A stretch of 64,000 bases of DNA from Shimazuella alba (GCF_009831235.1 NZ_WUUL01000004.1:186001-250000); one strand, 5' to 3'; shown: positions 36,301 through 44,643, counted from the stretch's first letter. Made by a program: numbers and translations. The notes: generated by a model not told the origin, from the sequence alone.

Positions 36301-36552
36301 TTAGCAAAGTACCCCGATACGATTGCCTTTGCGGTATTCCAGCCCAAGACACTTGCGTCGCAGATCTGATCGCATGTAATCGCCATAAGCCTTTACCTTC
36401 TCTGCAACAGGTGCATCATTGGGAATGCAGGTGCATCCCTTGCCACTATGCTGATCGACTCGGACTTCCGTGAGAATACTGCGAACTGCTGCAAACTGCA
36501 CTGTTGCTGTTGCAATACAACCGCTGCCAATGCGTATTTCGTATTCAGCCAT
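36301..36552 (-). CDS. small Cys-rich protein (paralogue of the gene at 35741), foreign codon use
   Basis: An 83-residue protein starting at ATG 36552 with AAGGAG 7 bases upstream. Cys residues lie near positions 12, 40, 42, 68 and at the end, in the same order as in the 81-residue neighbour, though overall identity is low. A beta-strand N-terminal half (MAEYEIRIGSGCIATATVQF) leads to the HSGKGCTC cluster and a basic C-terminal third. GC-rich codons. No family recognised. Confidence 0.7.
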   Translation of the reverse strand: MAEYEIRIGSGCIATATVQFAAVRSILTEVRVDQHSGKGCTCIPNDAPVAEKVKAYGDYMRSDLRRKCLGLEYRKGNRIGVLC

Positions 36553-36712
36553 GATTTTCTCCTTATGTGGATATATAGTAGGATGAGGATGAGTTTATAT
36601 TATCATAATATTGGAATAAATTAAAAGGGTTATGAAAATAACATCTACCCTTTCGAGAAGGTAAGATGTTTTCAGCAAGCAATTATATGTGAGCACATAG
36701 TATATTCAGGTA

Positions 36713-36785
36713 CCAGCACACTACATTCACTTTCGCAAATGCAGTGTGCTGGCTCTTGCATCTATTCAAACGGAATAGATGCAAC
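36713..36785. terminator. two hairpins after the VWA gene, second with plus-strand T-run
   Basis: CCAGCACACT/AGTGTGCTGG (36713-36722/36743-36752) and TTGCATCTATTC/GAATAGATGCAA (36756-36767/36773-36784). Long T-runs follow on the plus strand only. They lie 20-90 bases beyond the minus-strand VWA stop. Confidence 0.75.
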
Positions 36786-36804
36786 TTTTTTCTTTTTTTA
36801 GAAA

Positions 36805-37497
36805 TCAAGCAACCTTTGAAAACTCTCCGAATACAAGGTTGTAGAACTGATCATCCTGCATGCTCATATCCACTTCCTGGAAACCGAAATTCTTCGGATA
36901 CTTCCGCTTCCATCCCTTCAGAACATCGTAATTGCTGTATGGATCCCGAACAGCAAGTGCCTGAACGAACAAGTTCTTATCGAACAGCTTTTGAAGCTGC
37001 TTTTCAGCCGGATCAAGGTCCTGCGGACCGCCGTCCGTGATGAAAACAACAAGCCCTTGCTTCTTCTTCTTATGAAGGGAGAGAAGCTTGCGGAAAGCAG
37101 GAGCATAGTTTGTGCCTCCCATACTCCCAAGCTTCCTCATAAATCGCTCCATGAAACCAGCGTGTTCAGTAAGATCAGCGGTTTCTGTACCGTTTAGATC
37201 AGTACTGAACGCGATAACAGGAACCTTTTCATCGTCATCTAGATGGGCTGCTCCTGCAAGGGTACGATCTGAGATAATCTGCATGGTCCGAGGGTAGAAC
37301 TTGCGCATGGATCCAGAATAGTCCACAACTAGATACATGGGAACACGCTTACCCAAAAGTCCAAGATTCTTTAGTACCGTCTCTGCAATAGTAAACTTGG
37401 TAAGCAGGACAGGGACATTTTCCTTGATGAACTCCTTGGAAATGGCAGAGCCACCGACCTTGCCAGTTCCCTTGGCACGTTTCAGAAAACGCATCAT
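36805..37497 (-). CDS. VWA domain protein, TerF-like
   Basis: A 230-residue protein. The N-terminal 50 residues resemble the short linker of tellurite-resistance-associated TerF/YceC-type proteins. The rest is a von Willebrand A domain with an intact MIDAS metal site: DYSGS (Asp59, Ser61, Ser63), Thr129 in GGTNY and Asp155 in TDGG. The C-terminal motif FYNLVFGEFSKVA is typical of the TerF-like branch. Such proteins usually sit with TerD-type genes or in phages. Here there is no ter operon. Codons are GC-rich. ATG 37497/37494 has CTGGAGAA upstream. Confidence 0.85.
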   Translation of the reverse strand: MMRFLKRAKGTGKVGGSAISKEFIKENVPVLLTKFTIAETVLKNLGLLGKRVPMYLVVDYSGSMRKFYPRTMQIISDRTLAGAAHLDDDEKVPVIAFSTDLNGTETADLTEHAGFMERFMRKLGSMGGTNYAPAFRKLLSLHKKKKQGLVVFITDGGPQDLDPAEKQLQKLFDKNLFVQALAVRDPYSNYDVLKGWKRKYPKNFGFQEVDMSMQDDQFYNLVFGEFSKVA

Positions 37498-37557
37498 TTC
37501 TCCAGTTTTTTATCGGAAGGTTTCTCTTTTATTTTAACACAAGGAATTTTTGAATAT

Positions 37558-37590
37558 CCAAAAAAAATAAAGCTAGCCACTCGGCTAGCT
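37558..37590 (-). terminator. terminator of the HTH-TPR regulator transcript
   Basis: On the minus strand, AGCTAGCC-GAGT-GGCTAGCT followed by TTATTTTTTTT. It lies about 75 bases beyond the regulator stop, so the transcript includes the tiny ORFs below. Confidence 0.9.
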
Positions 37591-37673
37591 CAAATAATAG
37601 CAATATAAGAATCAGACCTATTCTCATCATCTAAGTATGAATTGGCTCGCTGGTTGTTTTCCGCATCATTCAT
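37590..37673 (-). CDS. tiny ORF after the HTH-TPR regulator, possible signal peptide gene
   Basis: Within the regulator transcript, AGAGGAGGTGATGAATGATG places a ribosome site over two overlapping starts. ATG 37673 gives a 27-residue acidic peptide ending SDSYIAII. ATG 37669 (better spaced) gives a 12-residue basic peptide, MMRKTTSEPIHT, ending at 37631. Neither has a secretion signal. RRNPP regulators are often followed by their peptide gene, hence the interest. It could equally be noncoding. Confidence 0.3.
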   Translation of the reverse strand: MNDAENNQRANSYLDDENRSDSYIAII

Positions 37674-38982
37674 CACCTCCTCTTTGGAGTTGGATACTGA
37701 CAGATACTAAGTTGTTTACATAGTTTTGATATTGGTCTATATCCAGATAGTTTTGACATTGGCACAGCTTGGTCAGCGCTTCCCTCTCTTGTTTGTATAG
37801 TTTGTGATCTTGGGCAATATGTAGAGCTTTTTGCAGGGAACTAACAGCTTTTTCTGTATTTTCCAGCTGGAGATACAGATCTCCAAGTGCATTGTAAACT
37901 TCATATATGTGATCCATCCGACTTCCATCGGAGGTTTTGACGGCGTCCAACAATTGTGCCTCCGCTTGGGGGAAATCTCTTTTTTGAATATAAATAAGAC
38001 CTAGTTGCAGACGAATGTATGTAAACCAATTTTCATAACTAACTCTCGGTTTTAACCGTAAGGCAGTTTGGTAGCAGATAAGTGCGACTGAAAATTCTTC
38101 TTGTTCGAAGTAAATATCCCCTAAGCTGCTCCATAGCTGAAAAGATCGATCATAACTTTGGCTGATTCGAGCGATCTCTATACCGAGTTCGGCACTTTGA
38201 ATAGCTTGGGTGTAGCACTTGTTTTCGATAAGGGCGTTTACTTCTACATTATAAGGATAAATAAAGCTAAGGCCTGTTTCTTGTGATCCAAGATTGTGCT
38301 TACAACTTTTCACCATCTCCAAGCTCTCTTCTAAAAGATCTAGTTTCAATAAATAAAGAGAGTGATTAGATAAAAGAATAGCTTTGGTGTATTTTCTGGA
38401 ACCTTGCTCCACAAACGAATCGATCCCTTTTTGATTGTAAGCAATGGTTTCGTCGTACTTTTTTTCTTGAAAAAATATGCGGGCAAGTTCACCAAAACAA
38501 GATGATTTTAAATTGGTTGACTCCCAAACACCAAGATTTCGATCAATTAGTTTAACCGCTTCCAATAGCACAGTTTTGGCTTTATCGTAGGATTTTTTTT
38601 GGTAATAAATTTTCCCTTTTAAGAAATTAACCATTGGTTTGACATGAAGTTTTTCTTGCAGACCGGATTCTCGCAGTTGCTTTAATCCTGCCTTTGCTCC
38701 GACCAAATCGATGATGGTCTCCAGTGATTTTAATTGTAGATGTTCAAGTTGAGAAGAGTTATTTTCTTGTTCCAGTAGCCTTGGCAGTTTATCCGTACTA
38801 TAACCTAGCTTTTCTAAGTAGTAAAACCGCTTATGCGTACTGACAGTCGGATCACCCCTTTCAATCTTACTAATCGTACCTTGGGAAATCTCTTTATCTT
38901 CAAAAAATTTCATAGGGAGACCCCGAGATGTTCTCAGTTTACGGACAATTTTGCCGAAGTCTAGCGAATTATATCGATCCAT
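37666..38982 (-). CDS. HTH-TPR transcriptional regulator, RRNPP-like
   Basis: A 438-residue protein. The N-terminal HTH_XRE domain (FGKIVRKLRTSRGLPMKFFE... EISQGTISKIERG) is followed by an array of about seven to nine TPR helices (for example KCYTQAIQSAELGIEIARIS and YEVYNALGDLYLQLENTEKA). This is the architecture of NprR, PlcR and AimR, which bind short peptides in the TPR groove. It is transcribed alone, with tiny ORFs and a terminator at its 3' end. No obvious target operon adjoins it. Confidence 0.85.
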   Translation of the reverse strand: MDRYNSLDFGKIVRKLRTSRGLPMKFFEDKEISQGTISKIERGDPTVSTHKRFYYLEKLGYSTDKLPRLLEQENNSSQLEHLQLKSLETIIDLVGAKAGLKQLRESGLQEKLHVKPMVNFLKGKIYYQKKSYDKAKTVLLEAVKLIDRNLGVWESTNLKSSCFGELARIFFQEKKYDETIAYNQKGIDSFVEQGSRKYTKAILLSNHSLYLLKLDLLEESLEMVKSCKHNLGSQETGLSFIYPYNVEVNALIENKCYTQAIQSAELGIEIARISQSYDRSFQLWSSLGDIYFEQEEFSVALICYQTALRLKPRVSYENWFTYIRLQLGLIYIQKRDFPQAEAQLLDAVKTSDGSRMDHIYEVYNALGDLYLQLENTEKAVSSLQKALHIAQDHKLYKQEREALTKLCQCQNYLDIDQYQNYVNNLVSVSIQLQRGGDE

Positions 38983-39273
38983 CTGGTTGATCCCTGCCTA
39001 TTGATGTTATTTTGTTTGTTCAAAGATTCGATGTCAAATCTTGTTTTCCTTCTAAAACACATGGATTTTTCTGTCATTATTATGGAGAATATTAATTTGA
39101 CCTTTTTTGTGGATTTTTAGTCGAAAAAACGGAAATTATTACCGTTTTTGGAGATGAAAAGAGATTTTAATATTTATTGAGTCCCGACAAGTTGGGCTTT
39201 ATACTTAAATAGGGGTATTGGAAATCGCTTTCATTCATATTTTCGTATAAAAAAACAAGGAGTGGCTCGTACT
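38983..39273. other. divergent intergenic region
   Basis: About 290 bases separate the minus-strand regulator from the plus-strand small gene. A hairpin AAAAACGG/CCGTTTTT lies near 39128-39153. Promoters for both directions are expected here; none is clear enough to mark. Confidence 0.5.
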
Positions 39274-39582
39274 ATGTTAACATTGCGTGTATCAGGGGAA
39301 AAGGATCAATTACAGGCTTTTATGAAGCATTTTTCTGCTCAACCTTATTACAAAATATTGTTAGATGAGAAGTTAGGAACCGTTTCTGTCGAAGAAGAAA
39401 TGACGACGCAGTTTGAGTTTAAATCTTCCTTACTCAAGCCCAGAATTCGCAAATCTTTAACTGTTACTCTATCTACTACAACAGGCAAGGAAATTAATAT
39501 TGATTTGCTCGATGGACAAGTTATTCAAGTAGATGATGACGTTACCTGCATCTATGGGAAAAATTACGATATATTTGCGTAA
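39274..39582 (+). CDS. hypothetical protein upstream of comG
   Basis: A 102-residue beta/alpha protein (MLTLRVSGEKDQLQAFMKHF...) with an acidic C-terminal strand (DGQVIQVDDDVTCIYGKNYD). It has no membrane segment and no recognised family. An in-frame GTG at 39262 sits immediately after AAGGAG and is too close, so ATG 39274 is preferred. Short genes of this look occur in Bacillales and their phages. It is 121 bases before comGA. Confidence 0.65.
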   Translation: MLTLRVSGEKDQLQAFMKHFSAQPYYKILLDEKLGTVSVEEEMTTQFEFKSSLLKPRIRKSLTVTLSTTTGKEINIDLLDGQVIQVDDDVTCIYGKNYDIFA

Positions 39583-39703
39583 ATGGGCCGAAAGGGCCTT
39601 TTTATTTTGTCTATTTTTTTACTTTTTTTGTCATTATAGGAGGTTTCAAGGTTTAATAGGTCGAAATAGAAATATACGTTCTGTTTTTTAGGAGGTGAAA
39701 AAA

Positions 39704-40792
39704 ATGGATGTAATTACATTTGTTAACAATCTCTTTTTTGAAGCGGTTGAATACCGTGCTAGCGATATACATTTAGAGCCTTGCAAGGAGAACCTCATTA
39801 TTCGACAACGTATTGATGGTTATCTTACAGAAACAGCGCGCCTGCCTATTCAAGAAGCAAAAGCTATCATTTCTCGGATGAAGATAATGGGTCAACTAGA
39901 TATCGGAGAGCGAAGGTTGCCACAAGATGGAGCGATGACGGTTCAAATCGGAGAAACCTTGTTAGAAGTACGATTAGCTACATTGCCTGTTCTATATGGT
40001 GAAAAAATGGTGCTTCGGCTGTTGCCGGGGGTGTTGTCTTCTACTACTTTGAATCAACTTGGGATGGAAAAGATAGAAGCAGAGCGAGTGAAGAGGCTAT
40101 TGCAGCGAACTGGGTTGTTAGCAGTAACAGGACCTACTGGAGCGGGCAAAACAACAACTTTATATACGTTGTTATCCCTTCTTGATCACCAGCAAAAAAA
40201 TATTATTACTCTGGAAGACCCAATTGAACTGCAGTTAGCAGGGGTAAATCAAGTACAAGTGCATCACAAAATTGGTTTTACATTTGCCAAAGGTCTGCGA
40301 GCTATTCTTCGACAAGATCCAGATATCATCATGATTGGAGAAATACGAGATCAAGAGACCGCAGAAATAGCAATAGAAGCAGCATTGACTGGACATCTTG
40401 TTCTCACATCGCTTCATACTACTGATGGAGCAAGTGTCATTACAAGGCTAATTGATATGGGTATACCAGCATATCTCGTCGCCTCTGCTGTTAGTGGAGT
40501 GATTGCTCAACGATTGATTCGTCTTTCCTGTGATGCATGTTCAGGCTTGGGTTGCTTAAAATGTCGATCAAGCGGTTACTATGAACGATCTGGTATTTTT
40601 GAAGTTCTACCTGTAGATATGGAACTCCAAAGTCTCATTACGAAGAAACCGACAGTTGGGCAACTAAGACATTATTTTCAAACAAAAGGTTACCAAACGA
40701 TGGAACAAGCATTGAGGAAAAAAGTGGAACTTGGTTTAACTACAAAAGAGGAGTGGAGCAAAATGGCAACGGAGGTGACAGAACGTGGGTAA
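39704..40792 (+). CDS. comGA: competence type IV pilus assembly ATPase ComGA
   Basis: ComGA is the PilB/GspE-type ATPase that powers assembly of the competence pseudopilus. The 362 residues show ASDIHLEP, Walker A GPTGAGKTTTLYTLL, the Asp box ITLEDPIE, Walker B ILRQDPDIIMIGEIRD and the His box ALTGHLVLTSLHTTD. A CxxC...CxxC zinc motif lies in the CDACSGLGCLKC segment. ATG 39704 has AGGAGG 8 bases upstream. It heads a seven-gene overlapping operon. I see no clear ComK box upstream. Confidence 0.97.
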   Translation: MDVITFVNNLFFEAVEYRASDIHLEPCKENLIIRQRIDGYLTETARLPIQEAKAIISRMKIMGQLDIGERRLPQDGAMTVQIGETLLEVRLATLPVLYGEKMVLRLLPGVLSSTTLNQLGMEKIEAERVKRLLQRTGLLAVTGPTGAGKTTTLYTLLSLLDHQQKNIITLEDPIELQLAGVNQVQVHHKIGFTFAKGLRAILRQDPDIIMIGEIRDQETAEIAIEAALTGHLVLTSLHTTDGASVITRLIDMGIPAYLVASAVSGVIAQRLIRLSCDACSGLGCLKCRSSGYYERSGIFEVLPVDMELQSLITKKPTVGQLRHYFQTKGYQTMEQALRKKVELGLTTKEEWSKMATEVTERG

Positions 40793-41792
40793 GTGGAATG
40801 AAGAGAAAATAGCTTCCTTCAGTTATCACTTAAGTAACATGTTGGAAAGCGGCTTAACTTTACTAGACAGCTTATATATGTTAACGACTCAGCATGTTAT
40901 CCCTTCCGATGATGGACAATTTCTAATCCAGACCATCCAAAAAGGGGAAAGTTTTTCAACCGCACTGCGCTGCATCAAACTGCCGGCTATTTTTTGTTCT
41001 TTTATCGAAGCTGCAGAGCATCATGGAGATATCCTGTTTGCTTTGCATCAATGTCATCGGTATTACCAATTAAGAGCAAAGTGGTTACGAAAAATAAAGC
41101 AAATCACTTTTTATCCCTTATTTATCCTCTGTTTCCTCTGTGTTGGTTTGCTCTTTCTTTCTGTTGCTGTTTTGCCGACATTTTCTGGATTATATGAGTC
41201 TTTTTCGTTTCCTCTGCCTTATACAACACGGTTGGTATTTTTATTTTCAGCATGGTTTCCTTATCTACTTTTGATTGGATTTCTTATCGTTATGGTTGGT
41301 GTGTGGGGAAGAAGAAGAGTAAGGTTTCAACATTTTTTCAGGCGTATTCCCTTTGTTACAACTTATTACCGTTACCGATATACGCAGTATTTATCTCTCC
41401 AATTGGGCTCTTTCATGTCATCTGGTGTACCAATGCTTTCGTCTTTTACTCTCTTGGAGCAGGTAACCCCATGGCCTTCCCTTTGTCAGTACCTCACGGC
41501 CACCAAGCAAAAATTAATAGAAGGTGCGACACTGAGCACCATTGTTTTAGAAAATCCAAATGAACTCCTGCCGATTTTTTCACAAACCGTTATTTTAGGT
41601 GAAGAAACAGGGAAGTTGGGGGAAATGTTAAATCAATTAGCCATCACAACAGAAGAATGGCTTACAGAAAAATTGGAGAGATGGTTGACCTATTTGGAAC
41701 CAATTCTGACTCTTTTGATTGGATTGATCATGGCAATCGTAGTTATATCTTTGTTTTTGCCAATGTTTGGACTTATTCAAGCTGTACAGTAG
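40785..41792 (+). CDS. comGB: competence type IV pilus membrane platform ComGB
   Basis: This is the PilC/GspF-type inner-membrane platform protein. The 335 residues have two GspF domains and three membrane segments (near residues 110-130, 160-180 and 305-330). Conserved GETGKLGEMLNQLA and the N-terminal SYHLSNMLESGLTLLDSLYML fit the family. GTG 40785 lies inside the end of comGA, with GGAGGT 8 bases upstream. Confidence 0.95.
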   Translation: MGKWNEEKIASFSYHLSNMLESGLTLLDSLYMLTTQHVIPSDDGQFLIQTIQKGESFSTALRCIKLPAIFCSFIEAAEHHGDILFALHQCHRYYQLRAKWLRKIKQITFYPLFILCFLCVGLLFLSVAVLPTFSGLYESFSFPLPYTTRLVFLFSAWFPYLLLIGFLIVMVGVWGRRRVRFQHFFRRIPFVTTYYRYRYTQYLSLQLGSFMSSGVPMLSSFTLLEQVTPWPSLCQYLTATKQKLIEGATLSTIVLENPNELLPIFSQTVILGEETGKLGEMLNQLAITTEEWLTEKLERWLTYLEPILTLLIGLIMAIVVISLFLPMFGLIQAVQ

Positions 41793-41798
41793 GAGGAA

Positions 41799-42122
41799 AT
41801 GATGAAGAAATCAGAACAAGGATTTACATTAGTGGAAATGCTGGTTGTTCTATTTATTATTGGAATTATTATCGCTATTGCTTTACCAAATTTTATTTCA
41901 GCTAGTAAGAAAGCAAATGTTCAAGCAGATAAAGCAAACCGCAGAATGATCACGATGCAGATTGATAATTACTATCTGGATTTTGGAGTTTACCCAAAAA
42001 CTATTCAAGAACTAGTGACAAAGAAGTATCTACGTAGTGTTCCAAGCTGTCCTGGTGATGCAGGTACCTATCGATTAGTGAAGAAGCAAGAGGAGATCCA
42101 GATAGTATGCCAAAAAAACTGA
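41799..42122 (+). CDS. comGC: major competence pseudopilin ComGC
   Basis: The 107-residue class 3 prepilin has a prepilin peptidase (ComC) site KSEQG-FTLVEMLVVLFIIG with the conserved Glu5, and the long N-terminal helix. A C-terminal Cys pair is present, and ComGC of B. subtilis forms a disulfide. ATG 41799 or 41802 follows AGGAGGAA. Overlaps comGD by 16 bases. Confidence 0.95.
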   Translation: MMKKSEQGFTLVEMLVVLFIIGIIIAIALPNFISASKKANVQADKANRRMITMQIDNYYLDFGVYPKTIQELVTKKYLRSVPSCPGDAGTYRLVKKQEEIQIVCQKN

Positions 42123-42547
42123 GAAGAGAAGCTGGATTTACACTAGTAGAGCTGCTCTGTATCATAAGTATTCTCGGTCTGTTTTGTTCTATAGCTGTGC
42201 CTGATATTACTGCATTAATATCGAAAGCTACCTATACGCAGCTTCGTTTTGATATCACTTCCCAGCTGAAAGAAGCTCAGCTTTTAGCAATGTCAAAAGA
42301 AAAAGAGGTACTTGTCCGATTTACAAATGACGATATTACCACAATGGAACACAAAAAAATCACCAAACAAATTCAGTTACCGGAAGATATTCAAATTGAT
42401 AGTAATTATAAAAATAATGAAGTGGTCTTCCAAGAGACAGGACAAGTACGTGGAGGGACGATTATTTTGAAACAGTACAACAAAGAAAAAATGAAAGTTG
42501 TCATTCAAGTGGCTAGTGGGACGACAAAAATACAGTTTGATGCATAA
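42107..42547 (+). CDS. comGD: competence minor pseudopilin ComGD
   Basis: A 146-residue prepilin with cleavage site RREAG-FTLVELLCIISILG, Glu5 present, followed by a beta-rich C-terminal domain. The start lies within comGC and the stop within comGE, so the operon is tightly coupled. Position and size match ComGD. Confidence 0.92.
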   Translation: MPKKLRREAGFTLVELLCIISILGLFCSIAVPDITALISKATYTQLRFDITSQLKEAQLLAMSKEKEVLVRFTNDDITTMEHKKITKQIQLPEDIQIDSNYKNNEVVFQETGQVRGGTIILKQYNKEKMKVVIQVASGTTKIQFDA

Positions 42548-42899
42548 ACAGGAGAGGGGTTTTAGCTTCGTAGAGACACTTGTTGCGCTGGCTGTAATTA
42601 CCACATTATTATCCTTTGTTGTACCAATTTATTTAACAGGAAAATCATTCACAAATGGTCGAATGTTGGAAAATCAGGCTAGAATGTTAGCACAATCTCA
42701 GATAGAAAAGCAACTGAGTGATTTGAAGATAAGTAAGAGTACACGGTTGATCAAACCATTTCAAATAGAAGAAGAGGTGACCCACGTACAATCACTATGG
42801 AATATACAAGTAAAAATAAAATGGAAGAACACTCATGGGCAAACCAGATCCATCAAACTAGAGGTATACCGCTTTCAGAACGTGGATTCACCTACATAG
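42540..42899 (+). CDS. comGE: competence minor pseudopilin ComGE
   Basis: A 119-residue prepilin starting MHKQERG-FSFVETLVALAVI. I chose ATG 42540, which overlaps the comGD stop and leaves a normal 7-residue leader; the frame is open back to 42498. The rest is a short globular domain. It overlaps the comGF reading frame by about 100 bases. Confidence 0.88.
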   Translation: MHKQERGFSFVETLVALAVITTLLSFVVPIYLTGKSFTNGRMLENQARMLAQSQIEKQLSDLKISKSTRLIKPFQIEEEVTHVQSLWNIQVKIKWKNTHGQTRSIKLEVYRFQNVDSPT

Positions 42900-43327
42900 A
42901 GATGATGCTTTCTTTTGCTTTGGTTATGTCTTTTTTTCCATTGATTTTTGGGTTTTTTTATCAAATTACAAGTAGTGTGAAAATGCAATTGGCAGAATAT
43001 CAATTGTGGGAACAGTTTGATCAATTTCAGATCCAATTGATGTACGATGCGGCAAATGGAGTTAAGATGGTGGAAAGTGACAATCATTTCATTATGATCA
43101 TGAAAGATGGCAGAGAAGTGCGATACACAGTAAAAAATAAGCAACTCATTCGCAGTTTAAAACAGAGTGAAAAATCCCCGTTTAAAGGGAATACCATTTT
43201 GCTTTATCACATCAAAAAGATTCATTATGAGCAGTTGCCAAAAGGATGGAAAATGCATGTTACCTTATCAGATCAAGGAGCAATTTTCAAGGGAATAGCT
43301 TACATTTGGGGGCGTATAGATGAATAA
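42797..43327 (+). CDS. comGF: competence minor pseudopilin ComGF
   Basis: A prepilin with cleavage site SERG-FTYIEMMLSFALVM, Glu5 present, and a C-terminal domain with the ComGF-type LWEQFDQFQIQLMYDA segment. The start is uncertain. ATG 42797 gives a long 30-residue leader, ATG 42821 gives 22 residues, and neither has a ribosome site. GAGGT near 42862 would suit a non-ATG start closer to the cleavage site. Its start region overlaps the comGE end. Confidence 0.88.
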   Translation: MEYTSKNKMEEHSWANQIHQTRGIPLSERGFTYIEMMLSFALVMSFFPLIFGFFYQITSSVKMQLAEYQLWEQFDQFQIQLMYDAANGVKMVESDNHFIMIMKDGREVRYTVKNKQLIRSLKQSEKSPFKGNTILLYHIKKIHYEQLPKGWKMHVTLSDQGAIFKGIAYIWGRIDE

Positions 43328-43694
43328 AGAGCAGGGGTTTGTTTTACCTACTGTGATGGTCCTCATTGCTCTTATCTCTACATTGTTTCTATATGCTTCA
43401 AAAGAATGGATGCAATGGAGAGAACGTGACCAAATGCGTTTGGCGATGGTACAGGCTGGTTATGCAGCAGAAAGCGCAATAGCTTTCCGGCAATCAGAGC
43501 TTCAAACAAACCCAAATGACTACTCAGCAAAACAAAAGACATTTGGAGAATATACAGTTGACGTTTATGTATTTGAATCAGTAACAGGAACACTCTTTGT
43601 AAAGGCAATAGCGAAAGGAAGCAAAGGAATACAGCAAACAGAAGCGGTCGAATTAGATAAACAAACCCTTCAAATCTTATATTGGTTGGAGTAG
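43320..43694 (+). CDS. comGG: competence minor pseudopilin ComGG
   Basis: A 124-residue protein with a prepilin-like N-terminus KEQG-FVLPTVMVLIALIST. As in ComGG/GspK-like subunits the residue at mature position 5 is not Glu. It overlaps comGF by 8 bases and ends the comG unit 25 bases before aroK. Confidence 0.9.
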   Translation: MNKEQGFVLPTVMVLIALISTLFLYASKEWMQWRERDQMRLAMVQAGYAAESAIAFRQSELQTNPNDYSAKQKTFGEYTVDVYVFESVTGTLFVKAIAKGSKGIQQTEAVELDKQTLQILYWLE

Positions 43695-43709
43695 GGATCA
43701 TGTTATAAT
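43682..43709 (+). promoter_or_regulatory. promoter placing the aroK start codon at the mRNA 5' end
   Basis: TTGGTT (43682-43687), 16-bp spacer, TATAAT (43704-43709). The ATG at 43720 begins 11 bases after the -10, so the predicted 5' leader is only about 3-5 bases. Confidence 0.55.
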
Positions 43710-43719
43710 AATACGTACT

Positions 43720-44253
43720 ATGAAAAAACATCTCATTATAATAGGGTTTATGGGTACAGGTAAAACATCTGTCGGTCAAATTCTTTCTCATACACTTGAT
43801 ATGGAACATTTGGATACAGACGTAATCATTGAACGAGATCGAGATAGTTCTATTCCAGACATTTTTAAAGATTATGGAGAATTGACTTTTCGCAACATCG
43901 AAACAGGCGTTATTGAACAAGCAGTTCAAAATACACATCCAAGTATTATTACTACTGGTGGAGGGATTGTACTTCGTTCCGAAAATAGAGTGTGTATGAA
44001 TAAATTTGGATGGGTTTTCGCCCTTGATGCACAACCTGAAGAAATCATTTATCGATTGCAGTCAGATACCTCCAGACCATTGCTACAAGGAGGAACATTG
44101 GAAGATCGAGTTTATCAGCTGTATGACAAACGAAAACCTTTCTATCAATTTGCAGACTATACCATCTCGACCAGTCATCTCTCAGAAACTCAGGTAGCTG
44201 ATCAAATCGCAAACATCTGGTTTAATCTCATGAAAAGCGGTGATGCTAAGTAG
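43720..44253 (+). CDS. aroK: shikimate kinase
   Basis: It phosphorylates shikimate at O3 in aromatic amino acid biosynthesis. The 177 residues contain the P-loop GFMGTGKTSVG (residues about 9-19), the substrate motif DTDVIIERD, the TTGGGIVLR motif and the RPLLQGG lid. ATG 43720 is the only sensible start. No Shine-Dalgarno sequence precedes it, and a promoter -10 ends 10 bases upstream, so a leaderless message is likely. Readthrough from comG may also contribute. Confidence 0.95.
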   Translation: MKKHLIIIGFMGTGKTSVGQILSHTLDMEHLDTDVIIERDRDSSIPDIFKDYGELTFRNIETGVIEQAVQNTHPSIITTGGGIVLRSENRVCMNKFGWVFALDAQPEEIIYRLQSDTSRPLLQGGTLEDRVYQLYDKRKPFYQFADYTISTSHLSETQVADQIANIWFNLMKSGDAK

Positions 44254-44266
44254 TGAGGTGGTAACG

Positions 44267-44443
44267 ATGTCGTTTAAAGATTGGATTACCTACATGATTC
44301 AAAAGATGGTTTGGTTTATGGAGACCCCAAAACAAGATAGAAAAGCGATTCGATCAGCAAAACGAGAACCATGGTCTTATCGCTGGTTTGGGATGATTCC
44401 ATTATCGATGCGTATTGCTGCCAAAAAAGTTCGAAAAAAATAA
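44267..44443 (+). CDS. yqzE: YqzE family protein
   Basis: A 58-residue basic protein (MSFKDWITYMIQKMVWFMET...) with the WSYRWFGMIPLSMRI segment typical of YqzE, the small gene that follows comGG in B. subtilis. ATG 44267 has GAGGTGG upstream; an earlier ATG at 44240 overlaps aroK. Function is unknown. Two tandem terminators follow. Confidence 0.85.
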   Translation: MSFKDWITYMIQKMVWFMETPKQDRKAIRSAKREPWSYRWFGMIPLSMRIAAKKVRKK

Positions 44444-44480
44444 TTTGGGGTCTCATAATTAAAGCTAGAAATGCTGTTTT

Positions 44481-44536
44481 GATAGATGAATTTACATCTA
44501 TCTTTTTAAAAAAGAGGGGCGACAGCCCCTTTTTCG
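44481..44536 (+). terminator. tandem terminators after yqzE
   Basis: GATAGATG/CATCTATC plus five Ts (44481-44507), then AGGGGC-GACA-GCCCCT plus Ts (44515-44535). Confidence 0.9.
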
Positions 44537-44643
44537 CTTGTCCGGATATGGTATAATGTTGAACTGAACTTGTGATTTGACATCATCTGTCAATACTTCT
44601 TATGCTAAGATAGAAGTATTATCTTTTGTGTTTCTGTGAAATA

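Noticed and set aside
36744-37297. Plus-strand frames opposite the VWA gene
   Set aside because: The VWA domain on the minus strand is complete, with an intact MIDAS; the plus frames are shadows.
39217-39236. cre-like GGAAATCGCTTTCATT before the gene at 39274
   Set aside because: Spacing is one base too long for the consensus.
39583-39703. ComK box before comGA
   Set aside because: T-runs and A-runs exist, but I cannot find two properly spaced AAAA-N5-TTTT boxes.
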